Of a DNA stretch of 64,000 nt, positions 1 to 9,499 are shown piece by piece. Where the stretch lies: the NCBI GenBank assembly GCA_015231825.1, contig JADGAV010000008.1, forward strand, positions 142,515 through 206,514, in the 5' to 3' direction. How positions within the stretch are numbered: the first letter of the stretch is position 1; each line of letters opens with the position of its first letter. The notes below the pieces were generated by a model. It did no database searches, was not told the DNA's origin, and worked only from the letters and a program-made list of their open reading frames with translations. This stretch comes from SAR324 cluster bacterium. Its GTDB lineage: Bacteria > SAR324 > NAC60-12. The position numbers and the translations under genes were made by a program.

Positions 1-527
1 ACTGCATTTCCCAATCCCGGACCAAGCGCTGAAACAAATGCCAGGGCGAGTATCAGACGAGGAAAGGCGAGGAAAATGTCCGTGAAGCGCATCAGGACAT
101 TGTCGACCCAGCCTCCCAGGTATCCAGCGATGGTGCCGATCAGCATCCCGATGGGGACAACAATAATCCCAACGAGCCCTACAATGAACAATGTGATTCT
201 GGATCCCCAGATGATCCGGTCAAAAATATCCCTGCCAAACCCATCGGTGCCAAACCAGTATTTGGAACTTGGGGGGAGAAGGCGCTGCGAAAGATCCTGC
301 TTGAGACCATCTCCACCGGTGATCCAGGGCGCGAATATTGATATCAGCACCAGCACGAGAATGATGAGAAATCCCAGCAAAGCAATCGGATTGCTCTTGA
401 ATTCAAGCCAGTTGAAATAAAACCGCTGGCACCTTGCCTGAAAAATGGAGTCCGGTGCATCGGAACGCAGCCAGGCATTGATACGATGGATGGGATTCTC
501 TGAAGTTGAGTATTGCTCTGCCATCAT
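1..527 (-). CDS. Oligopeptide/dipeptide ABC transporter permease, DppC-like (3' end off window)
   Basis: Inner-membrane subunit of a peptide- or nickel-type ABC importer. The minus strand reads through to base 1 without a stop, giving about 175 residues of the amino-terminal half. A cytoplasmic leader is followed by a first membrane helix (around residues 45-65), then the family signature FGTDGFGRDIFDRIIWGSR and further helices with GWVDNVLMRFTDI. This order is typical of DppC/OppC. The start ATG overlaps the stop TGA of the upstream permease (ATGA), which indicates translational coupling in a binding protein-DppB-DppC operon. The ATP-binding subunits should lie to the left, outside the window. 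The substrate cannot be named from sequence. The carboxy-terminal EAA loop is not in view. Confidence 0.9.
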   Translation of the reverse strand, partial: MMAEQYSTSENPIHRINAWLRSDAPDSIFQARCQRFYFNWLEFKSNPIALLGFLIILVLVLISIFAPWITGGDGLKQDLSQRLLPPSSKYWFGTDGFGRDIFDRIIWGSRITLFIVGLVGIIVVPIGMLIGTIAGYLGGWVDNVLMRFTDIFLAFPRLILALAFVSALGPGLGNA

Positions 528-1582
528 CGAGTCCTTGGATCCACCATTTTGTAGAGAAAATCAGAAATCATGTTGATTCCAACGAAACAAATTCCTACCA
601 CCACAGTACCGCCAATCACGGCATTCATATCTGCATTAAATAGGGAGCTGGTAATATACTGCCCGATTCCCGGCCAGCTGAAGACTGTTTCCGTCAAAAC
701 AGATCCCTCTAGAAGGGACGCATAGGTCAAGCCGATAATGGTGATCAGCTGAACGAGGACATTTCTGAAAGCATGGCGCCAGATGACTGACAGTTCAGAT
801 AGTCCTTTCACCCTCGCAGTGAGCACATATTCCTGACTCAGCTGGTCAAGCATGAAGCTTCTTGTCATGCGTGCAATGTAGGCAAGAGCAAAAGTCGCGA
901 GCATCAGAGAAGGAAGTATGAGATGGGAAAACGCATTTTCGAACACTTCCCATTCCCCCTGCCAGGCAGAGTCAATCAGAATAACCCCGGTAATTGGATC
1001 GACGATTCCGTCATAATACACTTCGATCCGGCCCGGCCCCGGAAGCCATTCAAGGCGTGCGTAAAAAACTAACAAGCCCACCAGGGCAAGCCAGAAGATG
1101 GGGACTGAATAACCAAAAAGGCCAATAACCCGAACCACATGGTCAATCCATTTTCCCTGTTTGACCGCGGCAATGACTCCCATCGGAACACCGAATAGAA
1201 TTCCCAGAAAAGTAGCAATTGTCGCCAGTTCCAAGGTTGCCGGAAAGAAGTGAAGCAAATCGTCAAGAACAGGTCGGGCGGTCCCGATTGATTTGCCGAA
1301 ATCACCATGAAGCGTTTTTTTTAAAAAAATGAAGTATTGTTCCAGAATTGATTTATCGAGTCCAAGCTCCAGAAACATTGCATCATAAACTTCCTTTGAA
1401 GCACGATCCCCCACAATTGCAACCACCGGGTCTACCGGCATCACCCGTCCTATGATGAAGGTCACAGCAGTCAGTCCCAGGAGGGTCAGAACCAAAGTGA
1501 AGATGATGTTGAAAATTTTAAGCAGAATGGGAGGAGGGAACGAGCGGTTACCCGATCCCCCGCTGGATGAAGGACTCGACAT
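524..1582 (-). CDS. Oligopeptide/dipeptide ABC transporter permease, DppB-like
   Basis: First permease of the peptide-type ABC importer, 352 residues (family usually 310-340). A Ser/Gly/Pro-rich leader of about 18 residues precedes the first membrane helix (about 22-46). The family pattern VMPVDPVVAIVGDRAS follows, then GLDKSILEQYFIFLKK and HGDFGKSI. The EAA-type loop that docks on the ATPase lies at about 251-283 (EYVLTARVKGLSELSVIWRH), and the protein ends with the usual FLYKMVDPRTR. It starts 18 bases after the binding-protein gene, with AAAAGG in front of the ATG, and its stop overlaps the next permease start. The long low-complexity amino terminus is slightly unusual. Confidence 0.93.
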   Translation of the reverse strand: MSSPSSSGGSGNRSFPPPILLKIFNIIFTLVLTLLGLTAVTFIIGRVMPVDPVVAIVGDRASKEVYDAMFLELGLDKSILEQYFIFLKKTLHGDFGKSIGTARPVLDDLLHFFPATLELATIATFLGILFGVPMGVIAAVKQGKWIDHVVRVIGLFGYSVPIFWLALVGLLVFYARLEWLPGPGRIEVYYDGIVDPITGVILIDSAWQGEWEVFENAFSHLILPSLMLATFALAYIARMTRSFMLDQLSQEYVLTARVKGLSELSVIWRHAFRNVLVQLITIIGLTYASLLEGSVLTETVFSWPGIGQYITSSLFNADMNAVIGGTVVVGICFVGINMISDFLYKMVDPRTR

Positions 1583-1600
1583 GCGATTGCCTTTTCCCGG

Positions 1601-3223
1601 TTATTTACTGGTATTTCGGTAAAAAACGAGATCAAAATTAGCACCGCTCACCAGCCCTTTGACATTGGCACGCCGGGCAGTCAGTTCATTTTCCTGAAAC
1701 AAGACTGAGAAGGGAGAATCCTGCTGAAGACTTTTTTGCAGGGCGAGATAGATTTCTGTTCTTTTGCTGACATCCACTTCCGCGGAGGCCTGCTCCGTCA
1801 TTTTGTTGACCGCTGCATCCGACCATGCATTACGCCAGGCCAGCTTTCCGGTCAACTTGGATTCGAAGCGATTGTCCGGGTTGTGGGCAAAGGAATCGGC
1901 ATTGGAATGAGGATCGACATAATCCGGACCCCAGATCGCGACAATCAACTGATGTTTGCGCGCCCGGTATTTCGGCCAAAGAGTTTTTCCTTCTGAAAGA
2001 ATGATTTCTGCTTCAATTCCAGCCTGTCCCAATGTCTGCTGAATCGACTGCGCAATTTGCCCGAAGGGATCTCTGGTCAGAGTATCAATGCTCACCTTGA
2101 AACCATCTGCATAGCCTGCTTCAGCCAAAAGGGCCTTTGCTTTTGCAACATTGAGCGAAAATGGAGTATCTTCCAAAGAACCCCAGAGACCTGAAGGCCA
2201 AAACGCCTGGTGAATTTTATACTGTCCCTTAAGGAATGAAGAGGTCATTCCTTCGTAGTCTACCAGATAACGCAATGCTTCCTGCACCTTGGGGTGTCCA
2301 ACAAATTTATCTTCACGATTGGCAGCAAGATAGACCAGAGTTGCTTTTGGAAAAAAATCTACGGCAATATCACTGTTTCCCTTGAGACCCGCAGCCTGAT
2401 CCGGGGGCAAGTTGCGAGCAATGTCAATATCACCTTTTTCCAGCAGCAGTCTCTGCGCTGAAGCCTCCGCAACATGCTGCATCACCAATCGCTTTAATTT
2501 CGGAGCACCATGACGATAGTCCGGATTCGCCTCCAGAGTAACCAGTTCGTTGGCTTTCCATACTTTCAAAGAAAATGCTCCGGAACCCGCACTATGGTTT
2601 TTTAACCAGTCGTATCCCATGTCACCGTCTTTTTCGTGGCTCATCACCAGTTTCTTGTCAACAACCGAACCGATCCCGGCCTGCAGTGAATTCAACAGAA
2701 TTGCTGCAGAAAGATCACTTTTTATCGTCAACTCCACCGTTGATGAATCAACCAATTTGATGACTTCGCTCACGTTTTCTTTGCTCCATCCAAATTGAGT
2801 GAAAATAAAGACAGGAGTTTTATTGAGATGAATCACACGCTGCAAAGAATAAACAACATCTTCTGCCGATACCGGATTCCCGGAGTGGAATTTTTGTCCG
2901 GGACGAATTTTAAGCGTGACAGTTTTGCCATCGGCACTGATACTATAGCTCTCGGCAACCCCTCCAACCAGTTTAGTCAGGTTTTCCGGTTCAAACATCA
3001 TGACGCGATCATAGATATTGGCAATCAATTCTCCCGCCGTGAACTCAAACACTTCTGCCGGATCCAAGGTAATGATATCGCTGATATTTTTTGCGATTAC
3101 CAGGGTATTTTTCGGCGTTGCAGCCTGAACCGAATTCACAACCGGTCCCAACTGGGAAACTGCAAATGCGATCCCTGCAAACAGGGCGATTTTCTTAAAC
3201 TTTTTCTTCAGTCCTAAATTCAT
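1601..3223 (-). CDS. Periplasmic substrate-binding protein, family 5 (DppA/OppA type)
   Basis: Periplasmic binding component of the same transporter, 540 residues from the chosen ATG at 3223. This start follows AGGAG with a 5-base spacer; a GTG six bases upstream is less well placed. A Sec signal peptide (KKKFKKIALFAGIAFAVS, probable cleavage after VQA at about residue 34) precedes the SBP_bac_5 fold. The sequence around LDPAEVFEFTAGELIANIYD and the stretch TVTLKIRPGQKFHSGNPVSA are characteristic of this fold. It is the first gene of the operon and lies divergent from the nitroreductase gene. The ligand could be a peptide, a sugar oligomer or another solute; sequence alone does not say. Confidence 0.92.
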   Translation of the reverse strand: MNLGLKKKFKKIALFAGIAFAVSQLGPVVNSVQAATPKNTLVIAKNISDIITLDPAEVFEFTAGELIANIYDRVMMFEPENLTKLVGGVAESYSISADGKTVTLKIRPGQKFHSGNPVSAEDVVYSLQRVIHLNKTPVFIFTQFGWSKENVSEVIKLVDSSTVELTIKSDLSAAILLNSLQAGIGSVVDKKLVMSHEKDGDMGYDWLKNHSAGSGAFSLKVWKANELVTLEANPDYRHGAPKLKRLVMQHVAEASAQRLLLEKGDIDIARNLPPDQAAGLKGNSDIAVDFFPKATLVYLAANREDKFVGHPKVQEALRYLVDYEGMTSSFLKGQYKIHQAFWPSGLWGSLEDTPFSLNVAKAKALLAEAGYADGFKVSIDTLTRDPFGQIAQSIQQTLGQAGIEAEIILSEGKTLWPKYRARKHQLIVAIWGPDYVDPHSNADSFAHNPDNRFESKLTGKLAWRNAWSDAAVNKMTEQASAEVDVSKRTEIYLALQKSLQQDSPFSVLFQENELTARRANVKGLVSGANFDLVFYRNTSK

Positions 3224-3616
3224 TATCACTCCTCTTTCTCTTCAAAGAAATTGCTCAATGAAAAGAATAAATAATTGAAATTATTAATTTAAATTATTAT
3301 ATCAAGTTTTATTCGCCTTGCTTTTAACACTAATTCAGAAGACTTGCAACCGGATTATGAAATGCAGGGGGAGAGAGTAGCCGGCCTTCTGCTTTTCGCC
3401 TGCAAATGATTCATCAAGAACGACGATCATGAATGTTTTTTAACTGGTATCAGCGCGTGCAGCTCCTCAAAAATGGAACGGATAGAAGCATGCCCTCGGG
3501 ACAATAACTCGAAAGTGTTTTGAGCTTTCGGCGAGATCAGGATATAAACATGGCAATAATTCGTTTTTTATTGTGTTCGTTCCCAATTGTCATTGTCTCA
3601 CAAAGGAAGATTTTTC
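3224..3616. other. Intergenic divergent promoter region
   Basis: About 390 bases between the divergent binding-protein and nitroreductase genes. The part at 3255-3310 is very AT-rich (runs of AATTATT/TTTAAATTATT), as expected for promoter DNA of the peptide transporter. The rest holds no convincing gene. I see no riboswitch or tRNA. Confidence 0.5.
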
Positions 3617-4195
3617 ATGGATATATTAAATTTTTTAACGGCACGAAATTCAATCGCGGCCAACAAACTGATAGAGCCGGCACCGACTTCGGAGCAGTTA
3701 GGTCAAATTTTTCAAGCGGCTGTTTCGGCCCCTGACCACGGAAGAATTCACCCCTGGCGATTTATCGTAATAGAAGGGGATGCGCGTAAAAAACTCGGTG
3801 ACGTTTTTGTCAGAGCAACCAAATTGCGTGAACCCGACGCCTATGAGGGTATGCTCGAAACCCTGCGTTCCAAGCCCCTGCGTTCTCCAATGATCATTGC
3901 AGTTTGCGCGATTGTTGAAGAAAATCACCCCAAAGCCCCGGAGGTCGAACAGATTATTTCTGCCGGTTGCGCCGCCCATTCACTGATGATGGCACTGAAT
4001 GCCCTGAACTTCGGTGCGATTCTCCTGACTGGACCGAATGCTCACGACAATCTCGTCAAAAAAGAACTGGGCCTCGAAGAAAAAGATGTCATCGTCGGAT
4101 TTGTTTACACAGGAACTCCTGAAGGCGAACAACCCTCAAAAACCCGGCCGGACTATCAGCAGTTTGTCGAATACTTCAATCCGGAATCAAATTGA
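3617..4195 (+). CDS. Nitroreductase family protein (YdjA-like)
   Basis: Probable FMN-dependent, NAD(P)H-using oxidoreductase of 192 residues. The ATG at 3617 is preceded by AAGGAAG at 3603-3609; an in-frame ATG at 3587 would add ten residues with no ribosome site. The protein starts MDILNFLTARNS. It continues with the small-nitroreductase pattern SAPDHGRIHPWRFIVIEGDA and the glycine-rich C-terminal part GCAAHSLMMALNALNFGAIL. The length and the PDHGR/HPWRF block match the compact YdjA subgroup rather than NfsB. The physiological substrate is unknown. It stands alone, divergent from the peptide transporter. Confidence 0.88.
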   Translation: MDILNFLTARNSIAANKLIEPAPTSEQLGQIFQAAVSAPDHGRIHPWRFIVIEGDARKKLGDVFVRATKLREPDAYEGMLETLRSKPLRSPMIIAVCAIVEENHPKAPEVEQIISAGCAAHSLMMALNALNFGAILLTGPNAHDNLVKKELGLEEKDVIVGFVYTGTPEGEQPSKTRPDYQQFVEYFNPESN

Positions 4196-4376
4196 AAGAC
4201 CAGGATCTATTCTGCAATTCACGGAGATCAACGGTTTCTGTGTAATGTCCGGGCAGGATGAATAAAAAATGAAACAGGAAGTACCTTTCAGGTTTTTCCT
4301 GTAAAAACCTGCGCTTACGAATTGGTTTTGTACTTCAATCGTGCTGGAAAGTCCGGCACCGCAAATAAAGGCTTCA

Positions 4377-5051
4377 ATGTTTTTGAAACAGTTTCAAGCA
4401 GTGATCTTTGACATGGATGGCTTGCTCCTGAATACGGAGCAAATCTCACTGGACACGTTTTTGGAAACCTGCAGAATATTCGATCTTGAACCCGAGCCTG
4501 AAATCTATCTGAGGTGTGTTGGAACCAACGACAACAAAACCAGGGAAATTATTTTGGATGCTTTTGGCAGCAATTTTCCCTATGACGCGATGAGAAAAAT
4601 ATGGGTGGAAAAATATGAAAATCAGGTGCAGACCCATCCAAATCTTGTCAAATCCGGGGCCAAAGATTTTTTAAAATTCATCGCTGATTCTTCATTGAAA
4701 ACTGCCCTTGCCACCTCCACGAATTACCAAATGGCCGTTACAAAACTAAAGAAAACAGAATTATTTCCTTTTTTTTTGGCGATTGTCGGCGGGGATCAGG
4801 TAAAACACAGTAAACCGTCACCAGAAATCTATTTGAAAGCTGCACAGTTGATCGAAGTCGATCCCAAAGATTGTCTGGTTCTGGAGGATTCGGATATTGG
4901 TGTCTCTGCGGCGCATCATGCTGGAATGTTCGTGATCCAAATACCAGATCTCAAAGCCCCCTCCCCGGAAACGCGTGCCCTCGGGCATCAGGTTTTTCCT
5001 TCTTTTAAAGAGCTTCGTACATTTCTGAAAAATGAGACCGGAACCCATTAA
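4377..5051 (+). CDS. HAD-superfamily phosphatase (HDHD1/YcjU-like)
   Basis: Cytosolic haloacid-dehalogenase-type phosphatase, 224 residues from ATG 4377. That ATG has AAAGG upstream; a GTG at 4341 is in frame but unsupported. Motif I is VIFDMDGLLLNTE, with the nucleophile and acid/base Asp pair. A helical cap follows, then motif II around ALATSTN, the Lys of motif III (GGDQVKHSKPSPEIY) and motif IV LEDSDIGVSAAHHAGM. The DMDGLLLNTE signature and GKP/SKPSPE pattern are typical of enzymes acting on small phosphosugars or pseudouridine-5'-phosphate. No substrate can be assigned. The ABC ATPase begins 32 bases downstream, so co-transcription is possible. Confidence 0.85.
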   Translation: MFLKQFQAVIFDMDGLLLNTEQISLDTFLETCRIFDLEPEPEIYLRCVGTNDNKTREIILDAFGSNFPYDAMRKIWVEKYENQVQTHPNLVKSGAKDFLKFIADSSLKTALATSTNYQMAVTKLKKTELFPFFLAIVGGDQVKHSKPSPEIYLKAAQLIEVDPKDCLVLEDSDIGVSAAHHAGMFVIQIPDLKAPSPETRALGHQVFPSFKELRTFLKNETGTH

Positions 5052-5083
5052 CTCCCCGCAAATCTGTTCGATTAAGAAAAGGC

Positions 5084-5776
5084 ATGGCTATTGAAATTGA
5101 AAACCTCTGGAAAGAATATTTTGGTTCCATCGCCCTAAATGGAATTTCTTTGAAAATTGAACCGGGGAAGGTGCTTGGCGTGCTTGGAGAAAATGGGGCA
5201 GGAAAAAGTACCTTGTTTCGAATTCTTGCCGGAGTGACCCGGCCGACGCGGGGTCGTGTGACAATCAACGGAATCCCCATAGGAAAATCAACACGATCGT
5301 TTGTCTCCTATTTACCTGATGTTGATCCTTTTGATACCTGGATGAGCGTCAGGGAGATGTTTCAGTTTTTAGCAGTTTTTTATCCTAAATGGGATATGCC
5401 CAAAGCAGAGAAGCTCCTGGACTTTATGAAAGTCGATGCAAATAAGAAAATAAAAATTCTTTCAAAAGGACAGAAAGTCCGGCTCAAACTCGTCTGTGCT
5501 ATTGCTCAGAGAGGAGATGTGATTTTAATGGACGAACCCCTTGGTGGAATTGACCCGATTTCCCGAAGAAAAGTAATGGAAGTTTTGTTCGAAGAATTCA
5601 GGGTGGGAAAACAGACCATTCTCATAGCAACACACCTGGTGGAAGATGTCGAAGCGTTTCTTGACGAGGTGGTTTATTTGAGAGAAGGCGATATTGCTCT
5701 TTCCGGAAGCACTGCACAATTGAAAGAAGAACATGGAAAATCGCTGCTTGATCTCTATGAGGAGGTGCTGCAATGA
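5084..5776 (+). CDS. ABC transporter ATP-binding protein (ABC-2 type)
   Basis: ATPase subunit, 230 residues. Walker A is GENGAGKST (about residues 42-50), there is a Q-loop-like region near SYLPDVDPFDTWMS, and Walker B is VILMDEPLGGIDP, followed by the switch His in ATHLVEDVE. The signature motif is degenerate: LSKGQKVRLKLV instead of LSGGQ, which is common in CcmA/YxlF/NosF-type exporters. Its stop overlaps the start of the next membrane protein (ATGA), so the two very likely form one export complex. The carried substrate is unknown; the neighbouring GT-C membrane protein hints at envelope biogenesis, but this is only positional. Confidence 0.9.
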   Translation: MAIEIENLWKEYFGSIALNGISLKIEPGKVLGVLGENGAGKSTLFRILAGVTRPTRGRVTINGIPIGKSTRSFVSYLPDVDPFDTWMSVREMFQFLAVFYPKWDMPKAEKLLDFMKVDANKKIKILSKGQKVRLKLVCAIAQRGDVILMDEPLGGIDPISRRKVMEVLFEEFRVGKQTILIATHLVEDVEAFLDEVVYLREGDIALSGSTAQLKEEHGKSLLDLYEEVLQ

Positions 5777-6549
5777 AAAAATGGCGGACGCTTTTTTTGA
5801 AAGAGATCAAAGATTCCATGACGGTATTCAGTTTGCTCTTTGCGCTGGTGGCAGGATTTGAAATTTATGCAATTTTGAATGCCGGTCAACTTTCGGGAAT
5901 GGTTTTGTCGATTTTCCCCTTGTTCATCGTGATCGCTGTTATGCCTCTCATCATGTTTTACCTCTACCCGCAGGAATGGAAATCCGACGCACGTTATTTA
6001 TTGATGTCCCTGCCGATTCCAAGATATGAGATTGGAGTCTGTAAATTCCTGGCAGTGATGAGCGCAGGGTCCGTCCTCCTGTTGATTTGTATCGTAGGGA
6101 TTTACTGGAACTCATCCCATTTTCCGGGCTGGGACTCCTTCAATATGAATGTGGAAATCACACAGGATTTAACCGTCGACAAGGAGCTGGGTCTCAGCAA
6201 TTTGTTCCATAGCAATTTTTCTGCAACTGGCATCTTCTTACTTTTTTCAACCCTCTATTTTTCGTTAGGTTTTGTGATTGCAATCCAAAGTGTGAATCTA
6301 ATTGTCAGACGATTCACGTTTTTCCTGACGATTCTTAGCGGAATAAGCGGTTCTTATATCTATTTTAAGTTCGGGGCAATCTTCTCATCCTTGCTGAGTC
6401 AATCCAAAATTGATTATTTCTCTTTGTCCGCAGGAAATCACTCTCTCCTTCAACAGTACGTTTTCAGCTGGAGTCTCTATACTTTTCTGATGGGATTTGT
6501 TTTTTTGGGTGCAGGATTGTTTCTGACAGAAAAGTATCTGGAAATATAA
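5773..6549 (+). CDS. ABC-2 type transporter membrane subunit
   Basis: Integral membrane protein of 258 residues with about six hydrophobic helices (first at residues 15-35, second about 38-64). It is translationally coupled to the ATPase by an ATGA overlap. A soluble loop at about residues 120-150 (HFPGWDSFNMNVEITQDLTV) probably faces outward. Size and helix count match ABC-2 permeases paired with CcmA-like ATPases. I recognise no substrate-specific motif. The downstream glycosyltransferase-like gene follows within about 25 bases, so a three-gene operon is likely. Confidence 0.82.
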   Translation: MKKWRTLFLKEIKDSMTVFSLLFALVAGFEIYAILNAGQLSGMVLSIFPLFIVIAVMPLIMFYLYPQEWKSDARYLLMSLPIPRYEIGVCKFLAVMSAGSVLLLICIVGIYWNSSHFPGWDSFNMNVEITQDLTVDKELGLSNLFHSNFSATGIFLLFSTLYFSLGFVIAIQSVNLIVRRFTFFLTILSGISGSYIYFKFGAIFSSLLSQSKIDYFSLSAGNHSLLQQYVFSWSLYTFLMGFVFLGAGLFLTEKYLEI

Positions 6550-6571
6550 AAGCAGATTGTTTCAAAAAACC

Positions 6572-8773
6572 ATGCTGCCAATCCAAAATTTTAAAAAATT
6601 ATTCGCGAAAAGCCAAGATCGAGTAATCCTCACGGGAATTGTTCTTGCGGCGGGAATCTCCCTCCTCAACCTACCCGCCTATGCTCCTGCCCTCAATATC
6701 AATGATTCTCTCGATGATATTTTGAGACTTCTGCTGGTTTTGGGAGGGATGGCCTTCATCATTACAAAAATCCAGCAGAAATGGAATTGGAGCAACCGAC
6801 AATGCCTCACCTTCCTTGCTTTGCTGGTTTTTGCAGGAATTGTGACGGCAAGGCCTGATTGGGAATACTGGTATATTTTTCTGAAGGCCTCTGCAATCTT
6901 GGGAATCACCCTTTGTTCTATATGGTCCCTTGGAAACACCGCCCTGCACTTTTTGCAGATCACCCGACAGGATCTTGTGGGATATGACTGGCTGGCCTGC
7001 TCATTGGGAGCTGCCCTTCTATCGGCAACTTTGTTTTGGGTCGGATGGGGAATTGGTATTGCACCCGAAGCGGTCATACTGATTGTAACCGGAAGCCTGC
7101 TGCTGGTCTTTATTCGAAAAAATCCCATCCGAACAATGTTTTGTTTTCAAAAAAGGAATCCGGCTTTTTGGACTTTATGGGAATGGCTTGGAATCCTCTG
7201 CCTGTTCAGAATTGGAATGACTCTGCTCATTGCACGAGGCGGAAGCGGTGCACTGAGCCCGGTGACTGGATTTGACGCAGTTTGGTACCGGATGTCTACT
7301 CCTCAAATGTGGCTGCAGCAGGGTGCAATCGGATTCTTCAATCCCAACGGCGGTGATTTTTCACCCGGATTGGTGGAATCCTTCTTTATGATCGGTTTAG
7401 CCTTCCAAAATGAAATTGCAGCCAAAGCGATGCACGCGCTGCTAGCCGTCCTCAGCGTCGGGGCCTGCTGGGTTCTGGGAAATGTTTTGGGGGGAAGAAA
7501 AGTGGCCCTGTTGGCCGCTTTACTTTATTGTTTGCTTCCTGAATTTCTCAATTTAGCCAGATACGGTTATGTCGATGCTGCCGGTGCCGGATTTTTAGTC
7601 CTGGCAGTATGCTCGGCTATGAAATTTCTAGAAACTCAAAAACCGGGCTGGATCTGGATCACCGGACTCTTGTGTGGAGGATTGGCCGCATTCCGATACC
7701 AGGGACTGCTCCTGTCCATTGTCATCACCGCAGTATTAGGTTTGTTCTTGCTTTGCAGAAAAGCCTCGTTCAGGAACTGGCTTAAAATTGCTCTCATTGT
7801 CGTCTTCACCACGACTTTGACCGGCAGCGGGTGGTATATTCGCAATTGGGTGGATCTGGGCAACCCTGTCTACCCATTTGCTCAATCCGTGTTTCATGGT
7901 CAATACTTTGCCTGGGATGAAGAAGATTCTCAACAGATTCAAAAATCTGTAGAAAGCTTTGGATACCCTCTCAGCGTAAAGAATTTTTTTCTTTCCCCCA
8001 TCCGCTTTTATCAGGACAGCAAAAAATTGGATGCCACTCCGGAATCAACTCATGGTGTGGTGCCTGTTTTGGGGTGGACTGCAATGATTTTTGGTTTTTT
8101 TTGGAGAAAAACCCGTTTCATTGCAGGCATTTTCGGTCTTTGCTGGCTTTCATGGTTTGCCGGTTCTCAGATCTCACGATACAGCCTTCCATTTATGGGA
8201 CTGGCCGCCGTGCTTGGAGCGAACCTAATTGGACAGATCCAGCGTTTTCATTGGCGCTATGGTGCCGCTGTCCTTATTCTTCTCCTGATGCTTTCAGTCA
8301 ACAAACGATCTTTAGAAGCGCAGCCTTACCCAATTTTGCTTCCAGAAGAACGTCTGGCCCATCTTAGAAAAAATATCCGTTTTTTCCCCCTGGTGGAATA
8401 TCTGCAGCAGCATGCAGAGCCGGATTCCTGTCTTTATACCATCAACGCTCCTGCCTGGTTTTATTATCCCAATCAATGTCTCCGCCAGCAACGGATGGGC
8501 GGTCGTTACCGCATTTTTACTCCGCGTCAGACGGGATTCCAACTGCTTCCCCCCGATCAGCTTTCTTCCATATTGTGTGAGCTGAATATCGAATATCTGG
8601 CCATCAATGCCATTCCCTTTGGAAACAAACTTCCAGCCCCCCTTACTCCAGAAGCCATCACCAATCTGCATGATCCGGAATATGAAGGCATGTTTGAACT
8701 ATTGAAGCATCACAACCGTGCCGTCTTATACCGCTTCTCATCGCTTTCCAGTTGTTCTGCAGCAAATCATTAA
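6572..8773 (+). CDS. Large multi-spanning membrane protein, GT-C/GT39-like glycosyltransferase
   Basis: Predicted inner-membrane protein of 733 residues with more than ten hydrophobic helices and a soluble C-terminal part. In the middle lies FDAVWYRMSTPQMWLQQG followed by a periplasmic-type loop with FSPGLVESFF, a layout seen in lipid-linked-sugar-dependent (GT-C) transferases where an acidic residue sits in the first large loop. Residues near YGYVDAAGAGFL and GGLAAFRYQG resemble PMT/ArnT-type proteins. The start is uncertain: an ATG at 6572 and a TTG at 6557 are both possible and neither has a good ribosome site. The function is inferred from topology only. It ends with zero bases before the convergent TauE gene. 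Confidence 0.7.
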   Translation: MLPIQNFKKLFAKSQDRVILTGIVLAAGISLLNLPAYAPALNINDSLDDILRLLLVLGGMAFIITKIQQKWNWSNRQCLTFLALLVFAGIVTARPDWEYWYIFLKASAILGITLCSIWSLGNTALHFLQITRQDLVGYDWLACSLGAALLSATLFWVGWGIGIAPEAVILIVTGSLLLVFIRKNPIRTMFCFQKRNPAFWTLWEWLGILCLFRIGMTLLIARGGSGALSPVTGFDAVWYRMSTPQMWLQQGAIGFFNPNGGDFSPGLVESFFMIGLAFQNEIAAKAMHALLAVLSVGACWVLGNVLGGRKVALLAALLYCLLPEFLNLARYGYVDAAGAGFLVLAVCSAMKFLETQKPGWIWITGLLCGGLAAFRYQGLLLSIVITAVLGLFLLCRKASFRNWLKIALIVVFTTTLTGSGWYIRNWVDLGNPVYPFAQSVFHGQYFAWDEEDSQQIQKSVESFGYPLSVKNFFLSPIRFYQDSKKLDATPESTHGVVPVLGWTAMIFGFFWRKTRFIAGIFGLCWLSWFAGSQISRYSLPFMGLAAVLGANLIGQIQRFHWRYGAAVLILLLMLSVNKRSLEAQPYPILLPEERLAHLRKNIRFFPLVEYLQQHAEPDSCLYTINAPAWFYYPNQCLRQQRMGGRYRIFTPRQTGFQLLPPDQLSSILCELNIEYLAINAIPFGNKLPAPLTPEAITNLHDPEYEGMFELLKHHNRAVLYRFSSLSSCSAANH

Positions 8774-9499
8774 TCAAAGCAACGCTTTGAAAAGCATCAT
8801 GATTCCCGAAACGCCACAAAGAGTTTGAATCAAGGGACGAAGAAATCGAGGAGCCACCCATTTTTTGGCAAGGAGCGAAAAAGCAAAACCAATAATCACA
8901 CCAGGAATCAAATACGCCGAAATCACCAATTCATGCCAGTTGAATTTATCCACTGCATAGAGTGAGATCAAAGCGAAAACAGACCCGACCAGGAACAATC
9001 CCGCCATGTTCCCGCGAATTGCAGTGGCCGATTGATTTTGATAGACCAGGGCAACAAAAGGTCCTCCAATGGACGTGATTGTCGCAGAAAATCCGGACAA
9101 AAGACCTCCAATGGCCAAATTTCTACGGGTGTAGGCAATCTGCAGACCCAGTGAATTCAGCACGACAATCACCAAGACTGCAATTCCCAAAAACAAGGCA
9201 ATGCCATCTTTGGATAAATAAATCATCACCCAGGCTCCCAAAAAAGTTCCGGAAACACGCCCTCCTGTAGCCCAACCTAATTTTGCCAAATGAATTCCTG
9301 ACCGATCACTCATTGTGACCAGAATCGTGAAAAGCAAATTTGCAACAATAACGGGTCCCGGAACAAAATCTGTTTGTATCAATGCGAGCAGTGGTGCTGC
9401 AACCAGGGCCAAACCGAATCCGGTCAATCCCTGCACCACGGACCCCAAAATAATGACGGAGGTCATAAAAACAATTTCTTCTGGAGAAAACAGCAGCAT
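8774..9499 (-). CDS. Sulfite exporter TauE/SafE family permease
   Basis: Integral membrane protein of 241 residues with seven to eight helices. The amino-terminal half contains the TauE repeat IILGSVVQGLTGFGLALVAAPLLAL, and the matching second half contains SGFSATITSIGGPFVALVYQ; this internal duplication defines the DUF81/TauE family. Members move sulfite, sulfoacetate or other organic anions across the inner membrane. I start it at ATG 9499 (MLLFSPEE); an upstream TTG at 9562 would add a hydrophilic leader that the family lacks. Its stop codon directly abuts the stop of the convergent gene. No sulfur-metabolism gene is adjacent, so the substrate is open. Confidence 0.88.
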   Translation of the reverse strand: MLLFSPEEIVFMTSVIILGSVVQGLTGFGLALVAAPLLALIQTDFVPGPVIVANLLFTILVTMSDRSGIHLAKLGWATGGRVSGTFLGAWVMIYLSKDGIALFLGIAVLVIVVLNSLGLQIAYTRRNLAIGGLLSGFSATITSIGGPFVALVYQNQSATAIRGNMAGLFLVGSVFALISLYAVDKFNWHELVISAYLIPGVIIGFAFSLLAKKWVAPRFLRPLIQTLCGVSGIMMLFKALL